Assembly: GCA_027669155.1 (NCBI GenBank)
Contig: JAQEDR010000024.1
Coordinates: forward strand, 1 to 29,841
DNA: 29,841 nucleotides
Reading direction: 5' to 3'
Source: Peptoniphilaceae bacterium AM52-5BH
GTDB taxonomy: Bacteria; Bacillota; Clostridia; Tissierellales; Peptoniphilaceae
The translations under genes and the position numbers were made by a program. Below, in pieces: positions 7,325 to 16,200 of the stretch. Under the pieces are notes generated by a model. The model was given only the letters and a program-made list of their open reading frames with translations. It had not been told where the DNA came from and made no database searches. Position 1 is the first letter of the stretch. Every line of letters begins with the position of its first letter.

Positions 7325-8116
7325 TTATTTATCCTTTCTAAAAAATGATAGTTTCTTGTATAAGAACTCTGTTAGAGGTAGACCCAAGAAAGCTCCTAGT
7401 GGTAGAGCTATTACACTAGATATTAAGTTTGAAAGACCAGCAAAGGCTGTCATTTGTGCTTCAAGCTCTGGATAATTTGCAATAAGTGCAGATAGTCCCG
7501 CAGTCATCATGGACGCTGAACCAGCTCCTGTTCCCATAGCAGCTCCAAGAGGTGACACTATATTTAAACTAATAGCAACAGATGAGATTATACTTAAGAT
7601 AATAGGACCTAATATTGTTCCTATAATGTAAACTGCCATTACTCCTCTAAACTCTGGAGATTCTGCCCCATAATTATCTTGAATAAGACCTACATTTGCC
7701 TCCCTACTTAGGGCGTGGCACATACCTATAGATTCTCTTTTTAGTCCAAGAAGGATAGCTATAGGTAAAGCAATAATTATAGTTCCAAGGTTCCCGAAGT
7801 TTTGTAGCACTAGGGCAAGACCTGCTTTTTTGATAGCATCAATTTGTCCACCACTTGTAACTCCTAGCTTTGCAATCAATATGGCAAGCATTATCCCCAT
7901 CATAGCGTTAGCCTGTGGAGCATCTTTTTCTGTAAGAATATTTTTCTTTGTCATATATATGGCAAAAGATATAAGCATAGCCCAAATTAGCGGTGAAAAA
8001 ACAATAGTAATTCCCTTGATATCAATAGACTTAGCCCCTATCAAAATCGCAATCACCGCAACTACGAGGACAACTAAGTGCATTTTTATTTCGTGTTTTT
8101 TGTTAGTCTTATCCAT
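7325..8116 (-). CDS. DUF3100-type membrane protein, putative transporter
   Basis: This 263-residue integral membrane protein has about seven to eight hydrophobic segments and is recalled as matching the uncharacterised DUF3100 family. Notable are the conserved-looking loop CHALSREANVGLIQDNYG with acidic and polar residues between helices, and the small-residue helix GAAMGTGAGSASMMTAG. These are likely parts of a transport path. The start lies inside the end of the M20 gene (8-bp overlap), and the ribosome site AAAGGAGG falls within that coding sequence, so translation is coupled. The next gene abuts its stop. Its setting between a peptidase/amidase and a second membrane protein suggests uptake of an amide-type substrate or export of a product. 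The substrate is unknown, and the family name should be checked by profile search. Confidence 0.75.
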   Translation of the reverse strand: MDKTNKKHEIKMHLVVLVVAVIAILIGAKSIDIKGITIVFSPLIWAMLISFAIYMTKKNILTEKDAPQANAMMGIMLAILIAKLGVTSGGQIDAIKKAGLALVLQNFGNLGTIIIALPIAILLGLKRESIGMCHALSREANVGLIQDNYGAESPEFRGVMAVYIIGTILGPIILSIISSVAISLNIVSPLGAAMGTGAGSASMMTAGLSALIANYPELEAQMTAFAGLSNLISSVIALPLGAFLGLPLTEFLYKKLSFFRKDK

Positions 8117-9302
8117 CTAGTCCTCCTTTAGAAAACTCGAAAGCTGTAGCGACAAATGTTGCTACTCCCTTATAAAATAGTGACTCATCTAGGTCAAATT
8201 TAGAATTATGATTTACATATACCTTGCCGTCTTCTCTTTGGAAAAGATTTGACAAGAACATAAATGATCCTGGAACCTCTTGTAGGAAAAATGCCATATC
8301 TTCTGCTCCCATAACTGGTTTATCCATTTCGTAAATGTCATCTTCAAACATTTCCCCAACTACATTTTTTACAAAAGAATTAAACTTTGGATCGTTATTT
8401 AAGACTGGATAGAATCTTTCATAATTAACTTCAGCACTCGCACCATAGGCCTTTGCTATGCCAGATGAAATTTCTTCTACTCTTTTTTCAATAGTATCTC
8501 TTACATCTTCACTTAGGGCTCTAGCTGTACCCATCATGTCGACAGTATCTGGAATTATATTTTGAGTAAACCCACCGTCAATCTTACAAACAGAAACAAC
8601 TCCGCTATCTACAGGATTTATTTCTCTAGAAATTATTTTCTGCAATCCTAGCAAGACTTCTGCTGATACAATTATAGGATCAACTGTGGCTTGAGGACTT
8701 GCGCCGTGTCCACCATGGCCGTTTATCCTTATAGAAAACTTGTCCATAGAAGCCATCATTTCATTATCTTTGAAGGCAATTTTGCCATGAGGCACATCTG
8801 CTAATTGGCCTCCGTGCATACCTATAATATAGTCAACCTTAGGATTTTCTAAAACTCCCTCATCTATCATAGGTTTTGCACCGCCAGGAATTTCTTCTCC
8901 AGGTTGGAAGATAAATTTAACACTTCCATTTAGTTTGTCTTTGTTCTCGTTAATGATCTTTAGAGCTGTCAAGGCTACTGCCATGTGGCTGTCGTGACCG
9001 CAAGCGTGCATTTGTCCTTCTATTTCAGAGGCAAAGTCTAGTCCAGTTTCTTCTGTAATTGGCAAAGCATCCATATCTGCTCTTATGGCAAGGCATTTGC
9101 CAGGATTTTTACCTTCTATTACGGCTGATATTCCGTTGCCATTTACATATTCTTTGTAATCGATTCCAAATTCTGTAAGTTTGTCCTTGATGTATTTTGA
9201 TGTCTTAGGAAGATCAAGTTCAAGCTCAGGTATCTTATGAAGGTCTCTTCTCATTTTGATACATACATCTTCATTGGCTTTTGCTAGTTGTTTGTAGTCC
9301 AT
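8109..9302 (-). CDS. M20 family amidohydrolase (M20D type)
   Basis: This 397-residue cytoplasmic metal-dependent amidohydrolase is of the group that includes hippurate hydrolase, N-acetyl-diaminopimelate deacetylase and IAA-amino acid hydrolase. RRDLHKIPELELDLPKT opens the catalytic domain. AIRADMDALPI and MHACGHDSHMA (Cys101, His103) supply metal ligands, and QPGEEIPGGAK supplies the catalytic and metal Glu residues. GMHGGQLADVPHG follows, and HNSKFDLDE lies near the end. The dimerisation domain is intact. I place the start at 9302, where AAAGGA precedes the ATG; a longer frame to 9332 has no ribosome site. It is the first gene of a three-gene unit with two membrane proteins. The acyl-amino acid or other amide it cleaves is not known. 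Confidence 0.9.
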   Translation of the reverse strand: MDYKQLAKANEDVCIKMRRDLHKIPELELDLPKTSKYIKDKLTEFGIDYKEYVNGNGISAVIEGKNPGKCLAIRADMDALPITEETGLDFASEIEGQMHACGHDSHMAVALTALKIINENKDKLNGSVKFIFQPGEEIPGGAKPMIDEGVLENPKVDYIIGMHGGQLADVPHGKIAFKDNEMMASMDKFSIRINGHGGHGASPQATVDPIIVSAEVLLGLQKIISREINPVDSGVVSVCKIDGGFTQNIIPDTVDMMGTARALSEDVRDTIEKRVEEISSGIAKAYGASAEVNYERFYPVLNNDPKFNSFVKNVVGEMFEDDIYEMDKPVMGAEDMAFFLQEVPGSFMFLSNLFQREDGKVYVNHNSKFDLDESLFYKGVATFVATAFEFSKGGLDG

Positions 9303-9336
9303 AATTTTCCTTTCTATTTTTAAAATTTTCATATGT

Positions 9337-9357
9337 ATATAAATATTACATTTATAT
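9337..9357. promoter_or_regulatory. Inverted repeat in the M20 operon leader
   Basis: ATATAAAT (9337-9344) and ATTTATAT (9350-9357) form an 8-bp inverted repeat downstream of the M20 promoter. It could be the operator of the divergent regulator, but such AT-only repeats are common in this genome. Confidence 0.3.
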
Positions 9358-9379
9358 GTCTTTATTATGACTCAAAATC

Positions 9380-9408
9380 ATTATATAATAAGAAAACGTA
9401 TTCGTCAA
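9380..9408 (-). promoter_or_regulatory. Promoter of the M20/DUF3100 operon
   Basis: On the minus strand, TTGACG (9403-9408), a 17-bp spacer and TATAAT (9380-9385) form a near-consensus promoter. It lies about 75 bp upstream of the chosen M20 start codon. Confidence 0.75.
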
Positions 9409-9427
9409 CTAAAATTTAATTATGTGA

Positions 9428-9433
9428 TATAAT
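9428..9433 (+). promoter_or_regulatory. -10 element placed for a leaderless regulator mRNA
   Basis: A perfect TATAAT ends seven bases before the ATG at 9441, so transcription would start at or next to the start codon. No ribosome site is visible before that ATG. The -35 region (TCAACT at 17 bp) is weak. Confidence 0.5.
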
Positions 9434-9440
9434 ATTTAAT

Positions 9441-10646
9441 ATGAAAATATTACTTATAGGGACTATTGAGTCCATTAATAAAATAGAATCAATTATAAAA
9501 AAATACAAACTAGAATTTATGAGAGTTATCATAGACGATACGGACTCTCTCGCTGATGTCCTTGGTCCACTACCAAATGACATTGATGGTATATTTGCAA
9601 GTGGTGTTGGAGTATTTAACCAACTAATACATTCTTATGATATTGATGTTCCAATATTTTATGCCAAAAGAGGAGCAACTAGCTTTAGCAAATGCCTAAT
9701 TAAAAACTACGAGAATGTTAAAAATTACAAGAGTCCATCTTTTGATTGTCTGGATAAGAAATTGCTAGATTCCTTAATTTACGATTATGATATAAGTGTA
9801 GATGATTATAAGATAATTAAATATAACTCAACCTATGGAGAAAATGCTTATCTATTAAACCACATCGACCTATATAAAAAAGGCAAGGTAGATTGTGTAT
9901 TCACCGCCTACGGCTACAGTTACAATGTCTTAAAAGAAATGGGAATTCCTGTATTTAGGCTAGAGGCAACCAAAACTGATATAGAAGAGGATTTCGAGAA
10001 ATTAATAACAAGGATTAATATAAAGGATACAGAAGATAAAGCTTTTCTAATTCATAATTTCCATATGGACTTCAAAGACCCATATCTAAGGAGTTTGATA
10101 GATGATTATGCTTCTGTCTTTGAGGGGTTAGTCTTAGACCAAGATGGTGAAGTTTTAGTCATATCTAACAGAGGAATTAGTTTTAGTGAATTAGAAGAAA
10201 ATATCGAAATTTTTAATAAGAAAAATATCAAGCTAAAACTTACCCTAGCAAGCGGCAATACAATAAAAGAAGGTATAGATAACTCCATGTATGCTAGAAA
10301 ATTCCTAGATTCTAGAAAATCTGTCGTCATCTACGATGAAAAAAACATCAAGTTCTTGGCTCCTAACAAGTCATTTTCTACTTATGATATAGATAATGAC
10401 CACTTGTACGAAATATCAAGATCTTGCGGGATTTCCCTAGAATATATCCAAAAAATAACTCTATATACTAAAAATAAAAAGACATCCACCATTACCAGCA
10501 GCCAACTATCTGATATCCTTAAAATAACTAGAAGAACTGCCAATAGAATTATGAATAAACTCATCGAAAACAAATATGCCAAAGAACTTTATATAAAAGA
10601 TGGCAATAAGGGAAGACCAACCAAGGCTATAGAAATTATATTTTGA
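9441..10646 (+). CDS. Unusual winged-helix regulator with PrpR_N-like and cyclase/GGDEF-like middle region
   Basis: This 401-residue soluble protein is transcribed away from the M20/DUF3100 operon and is its likely regulator. Residues 1-190 look like two Rossmann-like halves (IFASGVGVFNQLIHSYDIDV near 51-70; DCVFTAYGYSYNVLKEMGIP near 151-170), reminiscent of the PrpR_N ligand-sensing fold. Residues 200-300 contain LKLTLASGNTIKEGIDNSMYARKFL (265-289, each part short). This echoes the IGxGxTxxEAxxNAxxAL signature of degenerate GGDEF or GTP cyclohydrolase III-like domains. Residues 345-401 form a clear winged helix: SSQLSDILKITRRTANRIMNKL, then GNKGRPTKAIEI. The domain names are my reading of weak similarity; the DNA-binding end is firm. 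A strong terminator follows. Confidence 0.75.
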   Translation: MKILLIGTIESINKIESIIKKYKLEFMRVIIDDTDSLADVLGPLPNDIDGIFASGVGVFNQLIHSYDIDVPIFYAKRGATSFSKCLIKNYENVKNYKSPSFDCLDKKLLDSLIYDYDISVDDYKIIKYNSTYGENAYLLNHIDLYKKGKVDCVFTAYGYSYNVLKEMGIPVFRLEATKTDIEEDFEKLITRINIKDTEDKAFLIHNFHMDFKDPYLRSLIDDYASVFEGLVLDQDGEVLVISNRGISFSELEENIEIFNKKNIKLKLTLASGNTIKEGIDNSMYARKFLDSRKSVVIYDEKNIKFLAPNKSFSTYDIDNDHLYEISRSCGISLEYIQKITLYTKNKKTSTITSSQLSDILKITRRTANRIMNKLIENKYAKELYIKDGNKGRPTKAIEIIF

Positions 10647-10650
10647 TTAT

Positions 10651-10690
10651 AAAAGCTCCAAAATCCATATAGTGATTTTGAAGCTTTTTT
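10651..10690. terminator. Bidirectional terminator between the regulator gene and larA
   Basis: A 15-bp stem with one mismatch (10651-10665 with 10674-10688) has A-runs on its left and T-runs on its right. It therefore serves the plus-strand regulator gene ending at 10646 and the minus-strand larA ending at 10696. Confidence 0.88.
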
Positions 10691-10695
10691 CTTTG

Positions 10696-11970
10696 TTATT
10701 TTACTATAACTGCAATACCGTCTGGTATAACTGTAACTGTGCTGTCTTTGCCCATTAACTCGTTCGCTTTTTCCATTGCTTCGTCTAGAGTTTTGACTGG
10801 GATAAAGTGGAAGTCTTCTAGGATTTTAGAATCGTAATCTGATACGTAAATTACTGCCTTTGCCTTTAGGAGAATCCTACATAGGATTTGTGATTCCCAT
10901 TGGTCTGGGATTGTTTCAATTTTTGGTGTATCTAGGAAGCCTTTGTATAGCTTTTCTATGTCTCTTTCTTCTAGGAAGGCATTGTGGAAGGCATCTCCTC
11001 CAGTACCATCTCCTGATTCAGAGCAAACTATAATTACACCGTCATCCTTCAAGGTAGCTTCTGCCGCTGTCATTGACTTAACTGTTTGGTAGATGTTTTG
11101 GTCGAGTGGGTAGCCACCATTTGATGTTATGGCTATGTCCGCTTCTTTTCTTTCAACTCCAGCCTTATCCTTTAGCCAATTTGTTCCAGCTTCGTGAGCC
11201 TTCTCGAGATCTCCTGCTACTGCGTGGATTACTTTCTTTTCTGAGTTAATTACAACATTAACTACATAGCAAAGACCTAGGGCTCTTGCTGCTGCAACCA
11301 TGTCCTTATGGATTGGGTTGTTTTCGAGATTTCCTGTTCTTGAGTATTGGCTATCGATAAATTCTGAGTTGTGATTGTACATTACAGTCTTTCTAGAACA
11401 GCATCCAGGGAAAACTGACTTTCTACCTCCAGAAAATCCTGCAAAGAAGTGTGGCTCGATAAAGCCTTCTGCTACAAGAAGGTCTGCTTCTGCAGCTATT
11501 TTATTTACTACGATATCCCCACCTGAAGGAAGCTTTTCGTCTAAAGTTACGAGCATTTCTTCATCATCACAATCGTGGATGTAGATTTTTTCATTATTAT
11601 AAATCTCTTCGCCTAGTTTAAATATCAATTCTTCTTTCTTAGAATTTCTATGGCAGCCTGTGGCTACTAGAAGGGTTATGTCTGCATCTGGATTTCCCTC
11701 TCTAATTTCAGCAAGCATTAGGGGAAGTATGTATTTGCTTGGAACTGGTCTTGTATGATCGCTTATGAGGATGACAACCTTATCCTTGCCGACAGCAAGC
11801 TCTTTTAATTTTTTAGATTCGATGGGGCTTGCCATAGCTTTTTTTACTATTGTAAGTTGGTCATCTTCTGGATGGTATTCTTCTAGGTGGGATGTTAATA
11901 TCCCTTGGATTCTTGAATCGTCAACTTCTGTTTCTTGGAATGTTTTGCCATAAGGTAATTTGATTTTCAT
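10696..11970 (-). CDS. larA: LarA-family nickel-dependent 2-hydroxyacid racemase/epimerase
   Basis: LarA-family enzymes interconvert the stereochemistry at C2 of hydroxyacids, using a covalently attached nickel-pincer nucleotide. This 424-residue protein is full length and keeps every key site. ISDHTRPVP starts at 69, and TGCHR places catalytic His107. EPHFFAGFSGGRKSVFPG supplies His174 and the cofactor-tethering Lys184. YNHNSEF supplies the nickel ligand His200. These positions match the described LarA numbering almost exactly. The start at 11970 follows AAAGGAG. It has its own promoter and shares a bidirectional terminator. The cofactor genes larB, larC and larE are not in the window. Lactate racemase is the default name; the family also includes malate, phenyllactate and 2-hydroxyglutarate racemases and a gluconate 2-epimerase. 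The sugar-acid setting here makes an aldonate epimerase a real alternative. Confidence 0.88.
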   Translation of the reverse strand: MKIKLPYGKTFQETEVDDSRIQGILTSHLEEYHPEDDQLTIVKKAMASPIESKKLKELAVGKDKVVILISDHTRPVPSKYILPLMLAEIREGNPDADITLLVATGCHRNSKKEELIFKLGEEIYNNEKIYIHDCDDEEMLVTLDEKLPSGGDIVVNKIAAEADLLVAEGFIEPHFFAGFSGGRKSVFPGCCSRKTVMYNHNSEFIDSQYSRTGNLENNPIHKDMVAAARALGLCYVVNVVINSEKKVIHAVAGDLEKAHEAGTNWLKDKAGVERKEADIAITSNGGYPLDQNIYQTVKSMTAAEATLKDDGVIIVCSESGDGTGGDAFHNAFLEERDIEKLYKGFLDTPKIETIPDQWESQILCRILLKAKAVIYVSDYDSKILEDFHFIPVKTLDEAMEKANELMGKDSTVTVIPDGIAVIVK

Positions 11971-12014
11971 AAAAACTCCTTTGTTTGCTTCTCTTCATGA
12001 AAAGCTTTTCTTTT

Positions 12015-12043
12015 ATTATATAAAATTAGGACTTGATATGCAA
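12015..12043 (-). promoter_or_regulatory. Probable larA promoter
   Basis: On the minus strand, TTGCAT (12038-12043), a 17-bp spacer and a perfect TATAAT (12015-12020) lie about 45 bp before the larA start. The -35 falls in the loop of the inverted repeat 12029-12059. Confidence 0.6.
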
Positions 12044-12059
12044 ATTTTTTATCAAGTCC
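12029..12059 (-). terminator. Hairpin after the chrA pair; terminator and/or larA operator
   Basis: GGACTTGAT (12029-12037) and ATCAAGTCC (12051-12059) form a perfect 9-bp stem with a 13-base loop. It starts 7 bp after the stop of the second chrA gene. The following minus-strand run (TAATTTTAT) is only partly T-rich, so termination is likely but not certain. Confidence 0.55.
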
Positions 12060-12065
12060 CATCTT

Positions 12066-12617
12066 TTATATCAAACTTATCAGAAGATATATAGCCCCCG
12101 ATGCAAGCATTAGCTTAATCGGATCTATATCCTTTTTAATCATCAGAATTAAGATAAGGCCGAAAAGAACTAACATCTTATAATCTAGATTAATTAAAGC
12201 AATTGCTCTTGTGTCAAATAAGGCAGTCATAAGTATATCTACGCCAGCTATCAAAATCATAGAAATTATAGCAGGTCTTAGGAAGTATAGGACATTAGAA
12301 ATCGAATCTAGGTCCTTATATTTTTTGTAAAAATAGGCCAAAATTCCAACGATTATCGCAGAAGGCGTCACACAACCTAGGGTTGCGACAAGCCCTCCAA
12401 GAATACCTGCCACCCTCACTCCCACGAAGGTGGCTGAATTTACTGCAATAGGTCCTGGAGTCATCTGGCTTATGGTAATAAGGTCGTTAAACTCAGAAAG
12501 ACTTAGCCAAGAATTTGCCCCGACTACTTCCTGCTGGATTAGAGGAAGTGCAGCGTAACCTCCACCGAAGGAGAACAGTCCCACCTTAAAAAAGGTCAAA
12601 TATAAGTCAAGAAGCAC
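12066..12617 (-). CDS. chrA: ChrA-family transporter, second half-size subunit
   Basis: This 183-residue membrane protein belongs to the short-chain chromate-ion transporter (CHR) family, in which two half-size proteins together equal one full ChrA. The N-terminal FKVGLFSFGGGYAALPLIQQEVV and the block ISQMTPGPIAVNSATFVGVRVAG are standard CHR motifs. About five to six membrane segments follow. The start is GTG at 12617, with AAAGGAG six bases upstream; this lies inside the last codons of the partner gene (11-bp overlap), so translation is coupled. No chromate or other metal-resistance genes lie nearby. The true substrate in an anaerobe is open: CHR proteins are named after one member and may move other oxyanions. 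Confidence 0.88.
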   Translation of the reverse strand: MLLDLYLTFFKVGLFSFGGGYAALPLIQQEVVGANSWLSLSEFNDLITISQMTPGPIAVNSATFVGVRVAGILGGLVATLGCVTPSAIIVGILAYFYKKYKDLDSISNVLYFLRPAIISMILIAGVDILMTALFDTRAIALINLDYKMLVLFGLILILMIKKDIDPIKLMLASGAIYLLISLI

Positions 12618-13173
12618 GGCTTTCTCCTTTCTTCTTCCATGAATAGATAAGGCCCACCAAAATCAAAGCTAGGATGATATAGACAATATTAATCTTAAAG
12701 AAAAATCCTGCTACAAAGCTTAAAACCATTACTAGAAGGAGGGTTTTCGACTTAAGTTTTAAGAGATCTTCAGTCATATCTATGACTACCTTAAAGATAA
12801 GGGCTGTGACTCCTGCCTGCATCCCCTTAAGAAAGGTCGCTATAAATTTATTTGCTATAAAGGCCTTGTAGAAAATAGAGATCGTAGAAATTATCACAAG
12901 GGGCGGAATAATAGTTGCAAGGATTGCTACAAGCATACCGGAGATGCCAAATGTCTCATATCCTACTACTACAGCTGCATTTACAGCGACAGCTCCAGGA
13001 GCCGACTGGGCAATAGCAGTCATATCTAGCATGTCGTCCTTCTCTAGCCAGCCTAGCTTATCTACAAAGGTATCCTTCATCAGTGAAATTATTACATAAC
13101 CTCCGCCAAAGGTAAAGGCGGACAGATATAGGGTGGACTTAAATAGTTGCCACAAACTTTTCTTTTCTTCCAT
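12607..13173 (-). CDS. chrA: ChrA-family transporter, first half-size subunit
   Basis: This 188-residue CHR-family membrane protein is the partner of the next gene. The motifs LSAFTFGGGYVIISLMKDTFVDKLGWL and TAIAQSAPGAVAVNAAVVVGYETFG align with those of the partner protein, as expected for paralogous halves. About six hydrophobic segments are visible. The start at 13173 follows a modest AGAGGT site. It lies 50 bp after the stop of the GH2 gene, with no terminator between. It may therefore be read from the glycosidase operon as well as from any promoter of its own; I saw no convincing -35/-10 in the gap. Any link of transport to glycan use is unproven. Confidence 0.88.
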   Translation of the reverse strand: MEEKKSLWQLFKSTLYLSAFTFGGGYVIISLMKDTFVDKLGWLEKDDMLDMTAIAQSAPGAVAVNAAVVVGYETFGISGMLVAILATIIPPLVIISTISIFYKAFIANKFIATFLKGMQAGVTALIFKVVIDMTEDLLKLKSKTLLLVMVLSFVAGFFFKINIVYIILALILVGLIYSWKKKGESRAS

Positions 13174-13223
13174 ACTACCTCTTTTCTTTCACTATATATT
13201 CTACCGATTCCCAAGATCTTCTT

Positions 13224-16200
13224 CTATTCTTCCACTTTAATCTTCATAGACCTAAGTCTTACTTTACTAATATTTCTTACACCGCCTATAATTTTGATAA
13301 ATGTTGCAGGAAATTTCTCGAAGGTAAAAGTAGTCTTAGAAGAATCTTTTACTATCTTATTGGCCCTAATCTCCTTGAAGCTTCCTTCATTCTCACTTTC
13401 TCCTATGAAAAATCTAAGATCAGAAAAAGATCCTTGCGGAAAGATTTCAATTTCTCCAAAAAGCTGCTGGGTATCGTAAGCAAAGTATATCTCATCTTCA
13501 CTAACCTTTTTTTCTAGTGCGAAATCCTCTATATAGGCATCTTTCCTGTATCTTTCTACTAGCTTTCTTACACTAACAGAAGATTTATAATTTTTCCCTA
13601 AAAGTTTAAGTCTTGCTCTAGCTCTTACAAATCCATTTTTCCTAAAACTCTCCTCATCAAAATCTTCATAGCTAATATCCTTGCCATGGTAATAGATTCG
13701 CCCACCATCATCTACTAGGGGCAGAGATTTAGGAAAGATTGGTATCTCTCCTTCAAAAACTCCCATTTCGTAATCCATTAGCTTCGTATCTTCCTTAATA
13801 TCTAGGACGTAGAGGTTGACCAGTCCCTTATCAAAATCTCCAACATAAATCCTATGATAGTCGGCCTTTTCTGTAATCTTCCAAGAAATTTTCTTATTAT
13901 CTTTAAGGATAATATCTTTGGGGGACGAGTTAATCAGGTACTTATCATAAACTAGGCTCTCTCTTTTGTCAAAGTCCCCATGAACTGGGATAGAAATCTC
14001 AGCTTCCCTTAAATTTGGACCAAAGGCTTTTAGCTTAAGAGGACCAGGACCTTGGGCCTTAACTATGGCAAGGAGCCTTCCCCCGTAGGCCTTTTTCTTA
14101 TTAGTCTCAAAGGGCTCAAAGTCAGTCTGAAGCCCTGAATCTAAGGATAAAAGGCTAGCGTTTTCCGATACTTCTACAGATATTTCATCCGATGCCCAGC
14201 TTTTTATATTAGAATCTTCATCTACAAGGTCTATGCTAATAAAGTTAAGCCCCTCTCGATTTTCTCCCATAGAAGGATAAAAGGATTCTAGTTTTATAAA
14301 AGTATCTTCAGAAGGAGTATTAATCTTAGATCTCCCCTCAGTTTTTCTAATAAGACGACCATTTTTATCAAAGGAGATGGCAGATATCTCTCCTTTCTCA
14401 TAGGGCATATGCCAGGTCATGTAAAGAGATTTTGGACCTTCTTCTCCTCTTACCTTTTTGTAAACAAAGCCAGCCTCTGTCCTAACTTCCTCCATATATT
14501 TCTTTCCCAAAGATCTACTCTTACCCTCTTCATCAGTAAATATAAGCTCAATAGCATGGGCATTGGTGTAGACAACAATCGGCGCATTTTCTGCCAAAGC
14601 TCCTAGTTCTTTAGCATTCCAGGAAGGAAGGATGTGAGTCGTTGTATCCTTCTCATTCCACAATGCCCTGTAGAGATAGTAGGAGTCTTTGGGAAATCCT
14701 GCCGTATCGACTATGCCAAAAAAGGAAGATCTAGGCGCAGGAAATCCGTAGGGCGCTCCCCTTTCTATTCCATTGTAGGGAGTTGGCTCGCCTAGATAAT
14801 CAAAGCCCGTCCACACAGCTTCTCCCATTACAAAGTCACGATTAATCACATCAAACCAGGCTTCTGCCGCAAGATTTCCCCAGGCGACTTTGGATTCATC
14901 ATAGGAAGTAAGGCGCATATCATCTCTTAAATCATCTCCCAATCTATCATAACAAGCTCTGGAGTTAACAGAAGAAGCAGATTCTGCTTGCCAAAGGATC
15001 CAATTCGGATGATCTTTATGAATTTTATCATATTTATCCCCATCACAATAGTTAAGGCCGACAAGACCCTTGGATTTTGTAATTTCTTCTTCGATTTCAA
15101 CTAAATTTGGATCGTAACCATCTCTTAGTGAATTATCTCCTATGGTTAGGAATCTCTTCTGATCAATCTCTCTTGCCCATTCGATCAAATCTCTAGCAAG
15201 ACATGGATATTCTTTGCTCCTAGTCTGGTTAGTCCCACACAAAATTTCATTGCCCAAAGAGTAGGCTATGATTGATGGCGCATTATAATCTCTCCTTAGG
15301 GTCTCCTTTAAGTCAAATTCTCCCCAAGTCATGTCGCAAGTCGAATTTATAAGCTCACTTTCCCCAATCTTTTGGTCGAAATACCTAGAATAATCCTTGT
15401 AATTATTATTCTTATCCAAAATCCACCCATCAAATATCTCCTCTATAAGGAGGATGCCCTCCTTGTTTGCTATATCGATTAACTTCTTACTAGCTGGGTT
15501 GTGGGTGATTCTTATAGCATTTGCTCCCATATCCTTCATAAGCTGGACTTGCCTAAGGATTGCCCTATAATAATCGGCCGCCCCAAGAGACCCCTGGTCG
15601 TGGTGGAGACAAACTGCCTTTATCTTTATAGGCTCTCCATTTAGGAAAAATCCCCTAGAAGCAGCGGCAGTAAAATATCTAAAACCATAATTGGTCGTAA
15701 CCTTGTCAATTATTTTTCCCTGGCATTTTATAAGAGATTCTATCCTGTAAAGCTCGGGATCATCTACACTCCAAAGCCTTGGGTAGGAAATAGGAAATCT
15801 ATCTTTAAGCTCTATTTCTCCCATAGCTTCTATGGAAAAGACCTCTGATTTATATCTTTCAACTAATTTGTCCTTGTAGATAAGCTTATGTTCAAGGCTA
15901 ATTTCTTCATCAAGGTTACTCTTATTTGAAATAAAAGACCTGATTTCAAGCTCGATTTCTCCTTTTTTATCTTCCAGACCATAATCATCAATCCTAACTT
16001 CATCGAAGTCTATGTCGTCTGTAAGTATTAGATCTACGTCCCTATAAATTCCAGAACCGGAATACCAGCGGCTAGTAGGAATTGGATTATCAACTTTGAT
16101 AGCCAAAATATTTTCCCTATCATAGTAAAGGAAATCAGTAATATCGATTAGAAAGGGACTATATCCATGGTGGTGGCAAGCCAATTTCTTTTCATTTAAG

